Notes: generated from the letters alone by a model not told the origin. A stretch of DNA of 64,000 nt from Flavivirga aquimarina (GCF_030540835.1 NZ_JAUOEK010000140.1:29792-93791), one strand, 5' to 3'; positions 10,389 to 19,952 are shown, numbered from the stretch's first letter. Made by a program: numbers and translations.

Positions 10389-10550
10389 CAATCATTAAGT
10401 TAAAGATTTTAAGAGCTCAATTGTCCGGTTGAGCCTTTCGGCTCCGCTCAAGACAAGCTAAAGTCGAAACCTCTTTATTTATTAGAATGATGAGTTCTCG
10501 ACTGCGCCTCGAACAGACATAAATAAATAGCCTTAACTTAATAACATTAG
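10389..10550. repeat. MITE-like repeat element, copy A
   Basis: About 160 bp with imperfect terminal inverted repeats (start near 10389, end near 10550) and an inner hairpin. It shares long blocks with copy B at 32222-32354, including CTCAATTGTCCGGTTGAG and the stretch from about 10464 to 10518. Relative to copy B, the inner left arm carries about 23 extra bases rich in CGGCTCCGCTC. There is no coding capacity. The element fills most of the sdaA 3' intergenic region. Confidence 0.75.
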
Positions 10551-10653
10551 GATCGGGCTAGTAGTTTTTCTTGAACACAACGAATATATACAAGTTCTCA
10601 CTCATTCCTAGCTCCTATTTTGTAGCTAAAGTAAATACATCAACTAAAACATC

Positions 10654-11112
10654 CTATTTATCACAAGTAGACTTCCTCCGAGTATCAATTAAGTAAATAA
10701 TCTTCCATTGGACTCCATCTTTAAACAATTGAAACGAATTAACGCCACAATGACTAAACGCGTCATTAAACCAAAACTCATAAGGTGTCCAGGCATTGGC
10801 CATATTACCATCTACTTGAATGCTATAACTTAATAAACGTTCATCCCATTTTTGATCCGAAGTTCTATCTGCAATGGCACGTATTAATTGTTCTGGCTTG
10901 TCTGTGACTAAAATATCTTTACCTTCCTTATTTCTATAAGCAGTCTGCAAAATTATTTTATCTGCCATAACAGATTTCATAAGTGTCGTGTCTCCTTTAT
11001 GAAATCCTTCAAAAAAAGTATCAACAGTAGCTTTTACTTTTATTTTTTCTTCCTCTTGACCAAAAACAGTAGCAGTCATTAAAAGCACTAAATAGATTAT
11101 AAAACGTATCAT
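10654..11112 (-). CDS. Secreted SnoaL/NTF2-like fold protein
   Basis: The open frame runs from 11145, but Met12 (ATG at 11110-11112) starts a proper signal peptide with a hydrophobic core ending Val-Phe-Gly-Gln, so I place the start at 11112 (152 residues). The mature part fits a nuclear transport factor 2/SnoaL-like cone: Val-Asp-Thr-Phe-Phe-Glu-Gly-Phe-His-Lys-Gly-Asp at the first helix, and strands with Asn-Ala-Trp-Thr-Pro-Tyr-Glu-Phe-Trp and Trp-Lys-Ile-Ile-Tyr-Leu-Ile-Asp-Thr-Arg at the end. Such proteins are ligand-binding or enzymatic, with no predictable substrate. It is convergent with sdaA across the repeat. Confidence 0.75.
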   Translation of the reverse strand: MIRFIIYLVLLMTATVFGQEEEKIKVKATVDTFFEGFHKGDTTLMKSVMADKIILQTAYRNKEGKDILVTDKPEQLIRAIADRTSDQKWDERLLSYSIQVDGNMANAWTPYEFWFNDAFSHCGVNSFQLFKDGVQWKIIYLIDTRRKSTCDK

Positions 11113-11229
11113 AATTATAAGTTCTAAACTAAAATAATACAACATTTATAATAGTGATGCTACTTAAAGAAAAATTTAACAGTTAATTTATTACTTTTAC
11201 GTGCTATCTTTAAAATTAAATAAGAAATT

Positions 11230-12048
11230 ATGTCTACAGTAAAGAAAGAATATAAACGCGTTACCGTAAAATCATTGGTTGACATGAAAGCCAATGGTGA
11301 AAAAATATCGATGCTTACTGCATACGATTATACGATGGCAAAAATTGTTGACGGTGCTGGTGTAGATGTTATTCTTGTCGGAGATTCTGCCAGTAACGTC
11401 ATGGCAGGACATGAAACAACTTTACCTATTACTTTAGATCAAATGATATACCATGCATCTTCTGTAATTCGTGCTATATATCGTGCTTTAGTGGTTGTAG
11501 ATTTACCTTTTGGTAGCTACCAAAGCGACCCCAAAGAAGCCTTACGATCTGCTATTAGAATTATGAAAGAAAGCGGTGCTCATTCTGTTAAATTAGAAGG
11601 AGGAAAAGAAATTAAAGAATCTATTAAACGTATTTTAAATGCTGGTATTCCGGTTATGGGGCATTTGGGTTTAACACCACAATCTATTTATAAATTTGGA
11701 ACGTACACGGTAAGAGCTAAAGAAGAAGAAGAAGCCGAAAGACTTATTGAAGATGCTAAAATGCTGGAACGTATTGGATGCTTTGCCATTGTTTTAGAAA
11801 AAATACCTGCTATGCTTGCACAAAAAGTAGCCGAAAGTGTAAAAATACCAATCATTGGTATCGGAGCAGGAAATGGTGTAGATGGTCAAGTATTAGTTTT
11901 ACACGATATGCTGGGGATGACTCATGAGTTTAATCCTAGATTCTTACGTAGGTATCTTAACCTATATGAAGATATGACCAAAGCGATGCAGCAATATGTG
12001 GCAGATGTTAAGAGTTTAGATTTCCCTAGCGCAGACGAACAATATTAG
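11230..12048 (+). CDS. panB: 3-methyl-2-oxobutanoate hydroxymethyltransferase
   Basis: A 272-residue PanB of normal length. Conserved parts: Ile-Ser-Met-Leu-Thr-Ala-Tyr-Asp-Tyr near the N terminus, Val-Gly-Asp-Ser-Ala-Ser-Asn-Val with the Mg-binding Asp, Gly-His-Glu-Thr-Thr, Val-Lys-Leu-Glu-Gly-Gly and Gly-His-Leu-Gly-Leu-Thr-Pro-Gln. It transfers a hydroxymethyl group from methylene-tetrahydrofolate to ketoisovalerate in pantothenate/CoA synthesis. It leads a likely operon with the next two genes (gaps of 29 and 28 bases); no other pantothenate gene is present. Confidence 0.97.
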   Translation: MSTVKKEYKRVTVKSLVDMKANGEKISMLTAYDYTMAKIVDGAGVDVILVGDSASNVMAGHETTLPITLDQMIYHASSVIRAIYRALVVVDLPFGSYQSDPKEALRSAIRIMKESGAHSVKLEGGKEIKESIKRILNAGIPVMGHLGLTPQSIYKFGTYTVRAKEEEEAERLIEDAKMLERIGCFAIVLEKIPAMLAQKVAESVKIPIIGIGAGNGVDGQVLVLHDMLGMTHEFNPRFLRRYLNLYEDMTKAMQQYVADVKSLDFPSADEQY

Positions 12049-12077
12049 TCTCAGTAAACAAAATTATTCGTGTATTA

Positions 12078-12779
12078 GTGGCTGAAAAAATCTTATCCAA
12101 TAAAAATAACCTTCAAGTATTATATGAAGATAATCACATTATTATAATTAATAAGCGTGTTGGAGACATCGTACAGGGTGATAAAACAGAAGATAAACCA
12201 TTAAGTGATGTCGTTAAAGAATATATTAAAGACAAATACAACAAACCGGGTAATGTGTTTTTAGGAACTGTACACAGGCTTGACAGACCTACTACAGGGC
12301 TGGTTATTTTTGCAAAGACTAGTAAAGCATTACCAAGACTTAACAAATTATTTGTTTCAAAAGACATTAGTAAATCTTATTGGGCAATCGTTAAAAATGA
12401 ACCTCCTAAACATCATGATACACTAATAAGTTGGTTAAAAAAGAATCCCAAAAACAACAAATCTTTTGCTTACTCTAAGGAAGTCTCCAACAGTAAAAGA
12501 GCTGTTCTTCATTATAAAACCATTAAGAAACTCAATAATTATTACTTACTGGAAGTAACTCTTGAAACTGGCAGGCACCACCAAATACGCACACAGTTAT
12601 CAAGTATTGGTTGCCCTATTAAAGGGGATTTAAAATACGGTTTCGATAGAAGCAATAAAGATGCCGGTATCCATTTACATGCTAGACAGATACAATTCAT
12701 ACATCCTGTATCTAAAGAAGTCATAAACATAACTGCACCACTGCCAAAAGATGCTATTTGGGATGCTTGTTTAGCATAA
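12078..12779 (+). CDS. RluA-family pseudouridine synthase
   Basis: A 233-residue protein starting at GTG 12078; no in-frame ATG lies near the conserved N terminus. The catalytic motif His-Arg-Leu-Asp-Arg-Pro-Thr-Thr-Gly-Leu near residue 67 contains the essential Asp, and the later Gly-Arg-His-His-Gln-Ile-Arg-Thr-Gln-Leu motif is typical of RluA/RluC/RluD. There is no S4 domain, so it resembles the short RluA type that modifies 23S rRNA and some tRNAs; the exact target uridine cannot be assigned. It probably shares a transcript with panB. Confidence 0.92.
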   Translation: MAEKILSNKNNLQVLYEDNHIIIINKRVGDIVQGDKTEDKPLSDVVKEYIKDKYNKPGNVFLGTVHRLDRPTTGLVIFAKTSKALPRLNKLFVSKDISKSYWAIVKNEPPKHHDTLISWLKKNPKNNKSFAYSKEVSNSKRAVLHYKTIKKLNNYYLLEVTLETGRHHQIRTQLSSIGCPIKGDLKYGFDRSNKDAGIHLHARQIQFIHPVSKEVINITAPLPKDAIWDACLA

Positions 12780-12807
12780 TTTTGAATATCTTTATAAAAA
12801 AGACTTT

Positions 12808-14187
12808 TTGGATACCATACCTAAAATACTTTCTAAACAAAAGACGTTTTTTAAATCTCAAAAAACGAAAGACATACCTTATAGATTATCACTTTTAAAA
12901 GCATTAAAGCAAGAAATAGTGTCTAACGAACAAGCTATCTATGATGCCTTAAAAAATGATTTTAAAAAACCAGCATTCGAAACGTTTATTAGTGAATTCG
13001 GATTGGTAATTTCTGAGTTAGACTTAGTTATTAAAAACCTTAAAAAATGGGCTAAACCAAAACGGGTGAAAGCATCGATGCTCACATTTCCTTCTCAAGA
13101 TTATATCTACAAAGAACCTTACGGTAATGTCTTAATAATTGCACCTTGGAATTATCCGTTTTTATTAGCCATAGAGCCTTTAATCATGGCCATTGCTGCT
13201 GGAAATACGATTGTTTTAAAACCCAGTGAATTAACTCAACATACATCGCAGATTATCACAGACATTGTTCAAAAAACATTCCCAGAAACTGTTGCAATAT
13301 CTGTTGAAGGCGGTGTTGAAACTGCCACAGAGTTACTGGCTCAAAAGTGGGACTACATATTTTTTACTGGCAGTGTTCCCGTTGGAAAAATTGTGGCTAA
13401 AGCAGCTGCAAAACACCTAACTCCTGTTACTTTAGAACTGGGTGGAAAATCACCATGCATTATTGATGACACGGTTGATTTAAAACTGGCTGCACGACGT
13501 ATTTCCTGGGGAAAGTTTTTAAACGCCGGACAAACATGTATTTCTGCCGATTACATTATTATAAAATCTAACATCAAAGAGGTTTTTATTGAAACTTTAA
13601 AAAACGAAATCGTTAAAAGGTATGGTGTAAACCCAAAAGAATCTCCCGACTTACCTAGAATTATTAACAAAAAAAATGCGTTAAGAATAGCTAACATGCT
13701 AGAAGACTCTCATGTGGTTTTTGGTGGAGATATAGATGTTGAGGATTGTTATATCGCTCCTACATTAATTGACGTTCCAGATCTGGATAGTAGAATAATG
13801 AGTGATGAAATTTTCGGACCTGTTTTACCTATTCTAACTTATAACACCGAGCAAGATATAGAAGATATTATATGGAATTACGAAAAACCATTAGCACTTT
13901 ATGTATTTTCAAACAATAGCTCTTTTGTTGATCAAACTATTAAAAAATATAGTTTTGGTGGTGGTGCGGTAAACGATCTGTTAATTCATTTTGGAAATCA
14001 CAGATTACCTTTTGGAGGTATTGGATCCAGTGGTATGGGGGCTTATCATGGAAAAACAGGTTTCGATACGTTTTCACACAATAAGTCCATATCCAAACGA
14101 GGAAATTGGACCGACCCTAGTGTAAGATACGCGCCTTATAAAGGGAAATTAACACTTTTAAAAAAAATGTTTAAGTATTTCTCTTAG
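12808..14187 (+). CDS. Aldehyde dehydrogenase family protein
   Basis: A 459-residue NAD(P)-dependent aldehyde dehydrogenase read from TTG 12808. Key parts are Ile-Ala-Pro-Trp-Asn-Tyr-Pro, Lys-Pro-Ser-Glu, the cofactor loop Phe-Thr-Gly-Ser-Val-Pro-Val-Gly-Lys, the Glu in Leu-Glu-Leu-Gly-Gly-Lys-Ser-Pro, and the nucleophile Cys in Ala-Gly-Gln-Thr-Cys-Ile. Length and order match the class 3/fatty-aldehyde group, without a C-terminal membrane helix. It oxidises aldehydes to carboxylic acids; the substrate is unknown. It is the last gene of the panB transcript by spacing and converges on the sensor kinase. Confidence 0.93.
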   Translation: MDTIPKILSKQKTFFKSQKTKDIPYRLSLLKALKQEIVSNEQAIYDALKNDFKKPAFETFISEFGLVISELDLVIKNLKKWAKPKRVKASMLTFPSQDYIYKEPYGNVLIIAPWNYPFLLAIEPLIMAIAAGNTIVLKPSELTQHTSQIITDIVQKTFPETVAISVEGGVETATELLAQKWDYIFFTGSVPVGKIVAKAAAKHLTPVTLELGGKSPCIIDDTVDLKLAARRISWGKFLNAGQTCISADYIIIKSNIKEVFIETLKNEIVKRYGVNPKESPDLPRIINKKNALRIANMLEDSHVVFGGDIDVEDCYIAPTLIDVPDLDSRIMSDEIFGPVLPILTYNTEQDIEDIIWNYEKPLALYVFSNNSSFVDQTIKKYSFGGGAVNDLLIHFGNHRLPFGGIGSSGMGAYHGKTGFDTFSHNKSISKRGNWTDPSVRYAPYKGKLTLLKKMFKYFS

Positions 14188-14190
14188 ATA

Positions 14191-14991
14191 TTAGGGAATA
14201 GGATAATTTATCGTCAATTGTACTCCTTCATTAGGTTTGGATGACAAATCTAATTTTGCATTAATTAACGATGCCCGGCTTTTCATGTTTATTAATCCAG
14301 ATCCTTTTTCTATTTCATTAATATCAAATCCTTTACCATCATCTATTGCAGTAATTTTCAAGTTTTCTATTTGATACTCAATTGTAATAGTCAGGTTTTC
14401 TGCTTTAGAATATTTTACCGAATTAGACATAAACTCTTGTAATATTCTAAAAATAATAATTTCATGTTTTTGGTTAGTAAAATGAACCTTCTCTCCTATT
14501 GTTTTTAGTTCAGTAGAAGCGAACTTCATTTTTTTAAGTCTATTTAATTCATTAGTGATAGACTTTTCAAAACCAATATTTAAAACAACCTCATTATTTA
14601 ATGTTTTAGAAAGTGCACGTACTTCAGACAAACTGTTTTTAAGAGCATCAGAGGTGTCTTTAAACTTCTCTTTTACATCATCTGCTACTTGCATTTTTAA
14701 AATGTTTAACTGGATATTAGCAAACGATAATAATTGCCCTACATTATCATGCAATTCCCAACCCACATTTTTAAGCGTTTGCTCTTGTATTTCTGTTTGT
14801 GCTTGTGCTATTTCCTCTTCAAAAGCTTGCTGTTGTTTTATTTTATCTAACAACAGTTTGTTTTTTCTTTTTTGAAATACCACAAAAAAGATAATTACCA
14901 ATGAAGTTACAATTACTAAAACAGTAATCATATACACCAGTAAATAGCGTTCTGAAGCGGTACTCGCTAATCGTTCTCCAGTTTGCACCAT
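14191..14991 (-). CDS. NarL-type sensor histidine kinase
   Basis: A 266-residue kinase with one membrane helix (about 18-40), a coiled-coil stretch (about 42-75), the HisKA_3 phosphoacceptor motif Trp-Glu-Leu-His-Asp-Asn-Val-Gly-Gln (His about residue 81) and an HATPase domain with an N box (Glu-Phe-Met-Ser-Asn-Ser-Val-Lys-Tyr-Ser) and Asp-Asp-Gly-Lys-Gly-Phe. It has no periplasmic sensor. Its start overlaps the end of the upstream membrane protein gene by 25 bases, so the two are co-translated and the membrane protein may supply the sensing part. No LuxR-type response regulator is adjacent, which makes it an orphan kinase. Confidence 0.9.
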   Translation of the reverse strand: MVQTGERLASTASERYLLVYMITVLVIVTSLVIIFFVVFQKRKNKLLLDKIKQQQAFEEEIAQAQTEIQEQTLKNVGWELHDNVGQLLSFANIQLNILKMQVADDVKEKFKDTSDALKNSLSEVRALSKTLNNEVVLNIGFEKSITNELNRLKKMKFASTELKTIGEKVHFTNQKHEIIIFRILQEFMSNSVKYSKAENLTITIEYQIENLKITAIDDGKGFDINEIEKGSGLINMKSRASLINAKLDLSSKPNEGVQLTINYPIP

Positions 14992-15689
14992 ATTAAAGCA
15001 AAGGTATATGTTAAATACATAAACATGTTAGCAAATAAATAAATTTGTCCTCTTAATGCCACAAAATCCCAATCGCTAAAAGAGTTCTTAATATCATATA
15101 CATAATATATATCAAAAAATACTATTGGCGTTATAATCAACCACCAAATAAATATAGCCAAACTGATGTAAAAGTTTATAGACCTATAAAAGGTTAATAT
15201 TTTATCGCTTTGTAATATTTCAATAAAATAAAACACAGTGCACATAAGTATAATAACGGCGCCTAGTATACTAATTATAGGGAAAAAGCGAACAAAAAAA
15301 TCGTCCCAGTTTAAAATTATATATATTAATGAAAAAACAAGGAAAATAAAGCTACCTAATTTTATAATATTTCTAAAACGCTTTACTTTAAGAATTATAT
15401 AATAATAAAAGCCGAAAAATAAAATAGCACCTATTTTCCAATACAGTGTAGACCACCAATGATTTTTTTCAAAAACAGTCCCTATAAAAAAACTTAAAAA
15501 CCTGTCAGGTCTTACAAATCGTGTATAAAGGCTAATAAAATCACAAATAGTTAGATAAACCAAAAAATATATAAAATATTTGGCAGCAGTAAGTTTATAT
15601 TTTTTATAAAACAACAAACCTGTTACAGCTGCCAGTATTTCTATACTGCTATTTATAAAGCGATAGTTTTGCCTTATAAACTCATCCAT
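14967..15689 (-). CDS. Polytopic membrane protein, likely sensor partner of the kinase
   Basis: A 240-residue protein with about seven hydrophobic helices (starting near residues 12, 36, 82, 107, 137, 172 and 215) and short polar loops. I recognise no enzyme motif. Similar seven-helix proteins precede HisKA_3 kinases in Flavobacteriaceae, and the 25-base overlap with the kinase gene supports a joint membrane sensing unit. The upstream gene ends six bases before its start codon, so three genes probably form one transcript. Confidence 0.7.
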   Translation of the reverse strand: MDEFIRQNYRFINSSIEILAAVTGLLFYKKYKLTAAKYFIYFLVYLTICDFISLYTRFVRPDRFLSFFIGTVFEKNHWWSTLYWKIGAILFFGFYYYIILKVKRFRNIIKLGSFIFLVFSLIYIILNWDDFFVRFFPIISILGAVIILMCTVFYFIEILQSDKILTFYRSINFYISLAIFIWWLIITPIVFFDIYYVYDIKNSFSDWDFVALRGQIYLFANMFMYLTYTFALIWCKLEND

Positions 15690-15694
15690 ATAAT

Positions 15695-16225
15695 TTACTC
15701 ATATCCACCTGAGCCTCCATTTCCATCATTAAGAGGATCAATAGGAAGATTTTTATTACGGTTTTGAAAACTAAAAGGGATCATACTAGCCGCTTCTTGT
15801 TTTTTCTTTCCTCTAGGTACTATAAACATGGTTGTTAAATTCTTTTTTTTAGGCCCTGAATCTTCTCCATAAACACCTAAATAAACACGAACTCCGTTCA
15901 TTTTATAGCCTAAGAGATCTGCCATGCCTTGTGAGTAAACCAAGTATTCTTCAAGCTCTTCTAAAGACCATTCTGTCCAACGGTTATCTTTTTCCCTTCC
16001 TTGTCTTTGAGCTGCAGAATCTACTGCCGGTTCTCTATACTCAGTCCAATTTTTGTTTAATTTTTGAGCATAATCCTGTTCAATAGCTCCATCTGGTCTT
16101 ACTAATTCTTCTGCAGTTTTCACTTTTGTTTCCATGGTTTCTGTGTCAATGCTTTTTGGACAAAAATAATACGTTAATACTGCCCCAATAATAAAGCCCA
16201 AAATAATATAGCTTAATTTTTTCAT
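15695..16225 (-). CDS. Membrane-anchored hypothetical protein
   Basis: A 176-residue protein with one N-terminal helix (about 5-22, ending Tyr-Tyr-Phe-Cys) and a hydrophilic body. The body has an acidic stretch, a Trp-rich Arg-Trp-Thr-Glu-Trp-Ser region and a C-terminal Gly-rich tail. I recognise no family. It looks like a flavobacterial exported or inner-membrane-anchored protein. It is the first gene of the unit leading to the seven-helix protein and kinase, six bases upstream of the former. Confidence 0.65.
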   Translation of the reverse strand: MKKLSYIILGFIIGAVLTYYFCPKSIDTETMETKVKTAEELVRPDGAIEQDYAQKLNKNWTEYREPAVDSAAQRQGREKDNRWTEWSLEELEEYLVYSQGMADLLGYKMNGVRVYLGVYGEDSGPKKKNLTTMFIVPRGKKKQEAASMIPFSFQNRNKNLPIDPLNDGNGGSGGYE

Positions 16226-16333
16226 GTTTTTAATGTTGTTAGTTAAATTAGTTAAAATTAAATAGCAGGCTAAAAATAAGAAAAAGATTTAATAATAGTA
16301 GTTTTTTTACAAAGTTGTAAACTTATCGATGAA

Positions 16334-16960
16334 TTATGCAGGAAATCCAAGCATACTTCCCATTCCAACTGTGAATAGCCAACACCCATAAATGGTATGC
16401 TCTATAGAGACTAATAGTGTAGATTCTGTCTTTTTATATGTTAAGGCAAACAGTAACCCTCCAAAAAAAGTTAATACAAGGACTAAACTATTCTTAAAAA
16501 AAATATGACCTAAAGAAAATATAATAGCATTAACAAAAATAAACAGCAATTCACTTTTAAATAACCCCTTATAACGCTGAAAATAAAAAGTTCTATAAAT
16601 GATTTCTTGTGGATATACCGAAAAAAAACTATAAATAAATAATATAAAAACCCACAATTTGGGTTTCTCTAATAGTACACTAAAAAGTGATTTACTATCG
16701 GTTAACCAAACAAACAATGTCGTAATAATGGCAATAACGACTAATTTAAAAAAGGTTTGTCTCCAAAAAATACGCCATTTTAGATTGGGGCCTATTTTAA
16801 TTTTTCTCTTTTCAACTTTCAATAGCACGTAAATAATATATAAAAATCCAATACCTCCAATACCCATTTTAAGTTTTATAGAATAATCAATAACAAAACT
16901 AACGGGTAGTAGAATGAAAATAATTAAAAACTCAACTATTTTATATCTAACAGTATTCAT
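16334..16960 (-). CDS. CPBP-family intramembrane protease-like protein
   Basis: A 208-residue protein with about six membrane helices. The CPBP (Abi/CAAX protease-like) signatures are visible: motif 1 reads Pro-Gln-Glu-Ile-Ile-Tyr-Arg (consensus EExxxR, with the first Glu replaced by Gln), motif 2 Phe-Ser-Leu-Gly-His, and motif 3 Glu-His-Thr-Ile-Tyr-Gly. The Gln substitution is seen in a subgroup of Bacteroidota homologues and leaves activity uncertain. It ends at the window of the Lrp-like gene, whose stop lies two bases upstream of its start, so the two may be co-transcribed. Confidence 0.8.
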   Translation of the reverse strand: MNTVRYKIVEFLIIFILLPVSFVIDYSIKLKMGIGGIGFLYIIYVLLKVEKRKIKIGPNLKWRIFWRQTFFKLVVIAIITTLFVWLTDSKSLFSVLLEKPKLWVFILFIYSFFSVYPQEIIYRTFYFQRYKGLFKSELLFIFVNAIIFSLGHIFFKNSLVLVLTFFGGLLFALTYKKTESTLLVSIEHTIYGCWLFTVGMGSMLGFPA

Positions 16961-16961
16961 A

Positions 16962-17420
16962 TTATATATTAATTGCTGTGGTGTGTTTTACTTCGTTTAT
17001 TACAAACATACTATGGGTACTACCAATATGATCGATTGTAGTTAACTTTTTAACCATAAATTCACGAAAAGAGTGCATATCCTTTACTAAAACCTTTAAT
17101 AAGTAGTCGTAATCACCACTAATATGATAACATTCTAGCACTTCTTTTATTTTAGCAACCTCTTTTTCAAACTTTACGACATATTCCTGACTGTGCTGCA
17201 CCAATTTGATATGACAAAATGCGACAAAAGCCCTATCCACTTGTTGTTTATTTACTAAGGCCACATATTTATTAATATAGCCTTCTCTTTCTAGTTTTTT
17301 AATACGTTCATAAACCGCCGTTACAGAAAGGTTTAGTTTATTAGAAAGCTCTTTATTTGTTTGTTTACTATCTGCTTGTAAATAATCCAGTAATTTTCTG
17401 TCTATAGCATCAAATATCAT
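16962..17420 (-). CDS. Lrp/AsnC-family transcriptional regulator
   Basis: The frame opens at 17447, but Met10 (ATG at 17418-17420) fits the family start, giving Met-Ile-Phe-Asp-Ala-Ile-Asp-Arg-Lys-Leu-Leu. An N-terminal winged HTH (Asn-Lys-Glu-Leu-Ser-x-Lys-Leu-Asn-Leu-Ser-x-x-Ala-Val-Tyr-Glu-Arg) precedes the RAM ligand-binding domain with Gly-Asp-Tyr-Asp-Tyr-Leu-Leu-Lys-Val. These regulators sense amino acids. It is divergent from a Met gamma-lyase-like gene across about 160 bases, and that neighbour is the most likely target. Confidence 0.92.
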   Translation of the reverse strand: MIFDAIDRKLLDYLQADSKQTNKELSNKLNLSVTAVYERIKKLEREGYINKYVALVNKQQVDRAFVAFCHIKLVQHSQEYVVKFEKEVAKIKEVLECYHISGDYDYLLKVLVKDMHSFREFMVKKLTTIDHIGSTHSMFVINEVKHTTAINI

Positions 17421-17581
17421 AATTGAAAAATTTTCATCAATATACACAAAAATCAGTATATTATAAATATATAATCTACAATAAACAATATGGATAGTTT
17501 TATTTTCTCAATTTTTAAATATATATTGTTTTTTAATCTAAAAATAATGAATTTTGTAATACAAATAAAACTTTAAACATA

Positions 17582-18814
17582 ATGGCTTTTAAACCTGCAA
17601 ACAATATACAAGACTTACAATATTTTGGTGAATTTGGAGGTGTAAACCCTTCTATTTCTGATGCTTCAACCTATACTTTTTTGTCTGCAAAAACCATGTT
17701 CGACACTTTTGAAGGCAATGCAGATGGTTGTTATTTGTATTCGAGACACTCCTCCCCTTCAAATTTATATTTAGGTGAAGCTCTAGCAGCTATGGAAGGT
17801 ACAGAGACTGCTAATGTTTCTGCTTCGGGAATGGGAGCTATAACTCCTGTATTACTGCAATTATGTGGCACAGGAGATCATATTATTTCCAGTAGAACTA
17901 TTTATGGAGGTACGTACGCGTTTTTAAAAAATTTCATACCCCGATTTAATATTGATACCTCTTTTGTAGATATTACAAATCTGGATATGGTCGAACATGC
18001 TATTACAAAAAACACGAAAGTGTTGTATTGTGAATCTGTAAGCAACCCGCTTTTAGAAGTAGCAGATATTAAAGGGTTAGCAGATATAGCAAAAAGGCAT
18101 AACCTAAAACTTGTTGTAGATAATACCTTTTCGCCATTATCAATATCTCCAGTAATATTAGGAGCCGATGTTGTTATTCATAGCTTAACAAAATTCATTA
18201 ACGGTTCCAGCGATACCGTTGGAGGTGTTATCTGTGGTACTCAAGAACTTATAAATGATTTACGCAATGTAAACGATGGAGCCTCTATGCTATTAGGTGC
18301 TACAATGGATAGTTTAAGAGCAGCATCTGTTTTAAAGAATTTAAGAACATTGCATATTAGAATGCAACAGCATAGCTATAATGCCATGTATTTAGCCAAA
18401 AAATTTGAGGCTGACGGTTTAAAAACCGTTTATCCCGGATTAGAATCTCATCCATCGCATAAGCTATTTAAAAGTATGATGAATGAAAAATACGGCTATG
18501 GAGGTATGCTAACTATCGATGTAGAATCTTTAGATAAAGCCAATGAACTTATGGAAATGATGCAAGGTGAAAACTTAGGGTATTTGGCTGTAAGCCTAGG
18601 GTTTTATAAAACACTTTTTAGCGCTCCGGGCAGTTCTACCTCCTCTGAAATTCCAGAAGAAGAACAAAAAGAAATGGGACTCAGTGATGGTCTAATTAGG
18701 TTTTCCATAGGGTTGGATGCAGATATTGAACGCACTTACCAAATGATGCGTTCATGTATGGAAACACTTAATATTTTAGATTCAAAAAGAGACAACAAAT
18801 TTTCAAAAATTTAA
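17582..18814 (+). CDS. Cys/Met metabolism PLP-dependent enzyme (methionine gamma-lyase-like)
   Basis: A 410-residue trans-sulfuration-type enzyme. Markers include Tyr-Ser-Arg-His-Ser-x-Pro-Ser, the Ser-Ala-Ser-Gly-Met-Gly-Ala cofactor loop, Tyr-Gly-Gly-Thr-Tyr, Val-Val-Asp-Asn-Thr-Phe-Ser-Pro and the Schiff-base Lys in His-Ser-Leu-Thr-Lys-Phe-Ile-Asn-Gly. It could be methionine gamma-lyase, cystathionine gamma-synthase/lyase or O-acetylhomoserine sulfhydrylase; sequence alone does not decide. The divergent Lrp-family gene suggests amino-acid control and fits a catabolic role. Confidence 0.9.
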   Translation: MAFKPANNIQDLQYFGEFGGVNPSISDASTYTFLSAKTMFDTFEGNADGCYLYSRHSSPSNLYLGEALAAMEGTETANVSASGMGAITPVLLQLCGTGDHIISSRTIYGGTYAFLKNFIPRFNIDTSFVDITNLDMVEHAITKNTKVLYCESVSNPLLEVADIKGLADIAKRHNLKLVVDNTFSPLSISPVILGADVVIHSLTKFINGSSDTVGGVICGTQELINDLRNVNDGASMLLGATMDSLRAASVLKNLRTLHIRMQQHSYNAMYLAKKFEADGLKTVYPGLESHPSHKLFKSMMNEKYGYGGMLTIDVESLDKANELMEMMQGENLGYLAVSLGFYKTLFSAPGSSTSSEIPEEEQKEMGLSDGLIRFSIGLDADIERTYQMMRSCMETLNILDSKRDNKFSKI

Positions 18815-18929
18815 GCAAATCATTTCGTTTAGTTTAATTGAAAAAGAGTTTAGTAATTTTTAAGAGTCTAATAATCAAAGGGCTTTCTCGTTTTTCCTTT
18901 TTTGAAATTTAATATCTCCTCGAGGTCGC

Positions 18930-19952
18930 TTATTTTCCTTTAAGACGTTCCCACAATGCTTGAATGGCATCAGAAATATTATCTTCATTACGTCCAAAGG
19001 GTTTCATGTTTAGCTGATTATTTTCCTTATAAAGCAAGAACCTAAAAACTGAAGATTTAGAATCCTCACCGCTAATTATTGGATAACGCAGATCGTTGTA
19101 TTCATATTCATTATCATCAAGTTTATAAATACTATAAAAGTGATTACTAAACCAAGCTAATTTTTTTATTCGTTCAAACTTTTCAGCTGTAAGTGCCCTT
19201 TCTTTAGGTAATTCTTTAAAATCTATAAATTGATTTTTTTTATCTAACAACGAATAATATGCCACATAATATGAAACCTCCGTTTCAGCTATGCCATACC
19301 ACAATATATTATTGAAAATGGTTGGTTGTGTGTAATACCTATTAAAATCTATCTCTTTTGTTTTTAACGATTTTTTGAACAATGAATCCATATATAATTT
19401 ATTCCCAAATGTGAACAGCATATAAACAGAACTTATTCCTAACCCCAACTTTAGCCAAAGCTTTCTCCGATTCGATTTCCTATTAAAAAACATTAAAACA
19501 ATCATACAGATAAGAAACGGCAATGTATAAATGGGGTCAACTACTGCAATGTTGTTAAAAGCGACACGGTAATTGCTAAATGGCGCAAATAATTGGGTGC
19601 CATATGGTGTAAAGCAATCTAAAATGGGATGGGTAAATAACGACCAAAAGAATAGTTTAATCCAATCATTTTTAGTCGTAGTATGCAATCGTTTACCCGA
19701 ATTGTATAATTTATAAAAAAGCCATCCGAAAAGAAATGCTGCTAAAACCGAAAACAAAATAGAATGCATAAACCCTCTATGAAATAGCATGGCATCAATT
19801 TCATTATGATATAACAAACTTCCCATATAAACATCTAAATCGGGAATTGTGCCACCTATAGCTCCAAATAACAAAGCTTTATTTCCTATTTTCTTACCTA
19901 AGACAGCTTCTCCACAAGCTGCTCCTAAAACAATTTGAGTTAATGAATCCAT
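18930..19952 (-). CDS. Membrane-bound metal-dependent hydrolase (YdjM/DUF457 family)
   Basis: A 340-residue protein. The N-terminal half has about five membrane helices with the family histidines and acids: Asp-Ser-Leu-Thr-Gln, Ile-Pro-Asp-Leu-Asp, Phe-His-Arg-Gly-Phe-Met-His-Ser and Thr-His-Pro-Ile-Leu-Asp-Cys-Phe-Thr-Pro-Tyr-Gly-Thr. E. coli YdjM belongs here. The C-terminal half is soluble and not conserved. The substrate is unknown. It is convergent with the PLP enzyme. Confidence 0.88.
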   Translation of the reverse strand: MDSLTQIVLGAACGEAVLGKKIGNKALLFGAIGGTIPDLDVYMGSLLYHNEIDAMLFHRGFMHSILFSVLAAFLFGWLFYKLYNSGKRLHTTTKNDWIKLFFWSLFTHPILDCFTPYGTQLFAPFSNYRVAFNNIAVVDPIYTLPFLICMIVLMFFNRKSNRRKLWLKLGLGISSVYMLFTFGNKLYMDSLFKKSLKTKEIDFNRYYTQPTIFNNILWYGIAETEVSYYVAYYSLLDKKNQFIDFKELPKERALTAEKFERIKKLAWFSNHFYSIYKLDDNEYEYNDLRYPIISGEDSKSSVFRFLLYKENNQLNMKPFGRNEDNISDAIQALWERLKGK

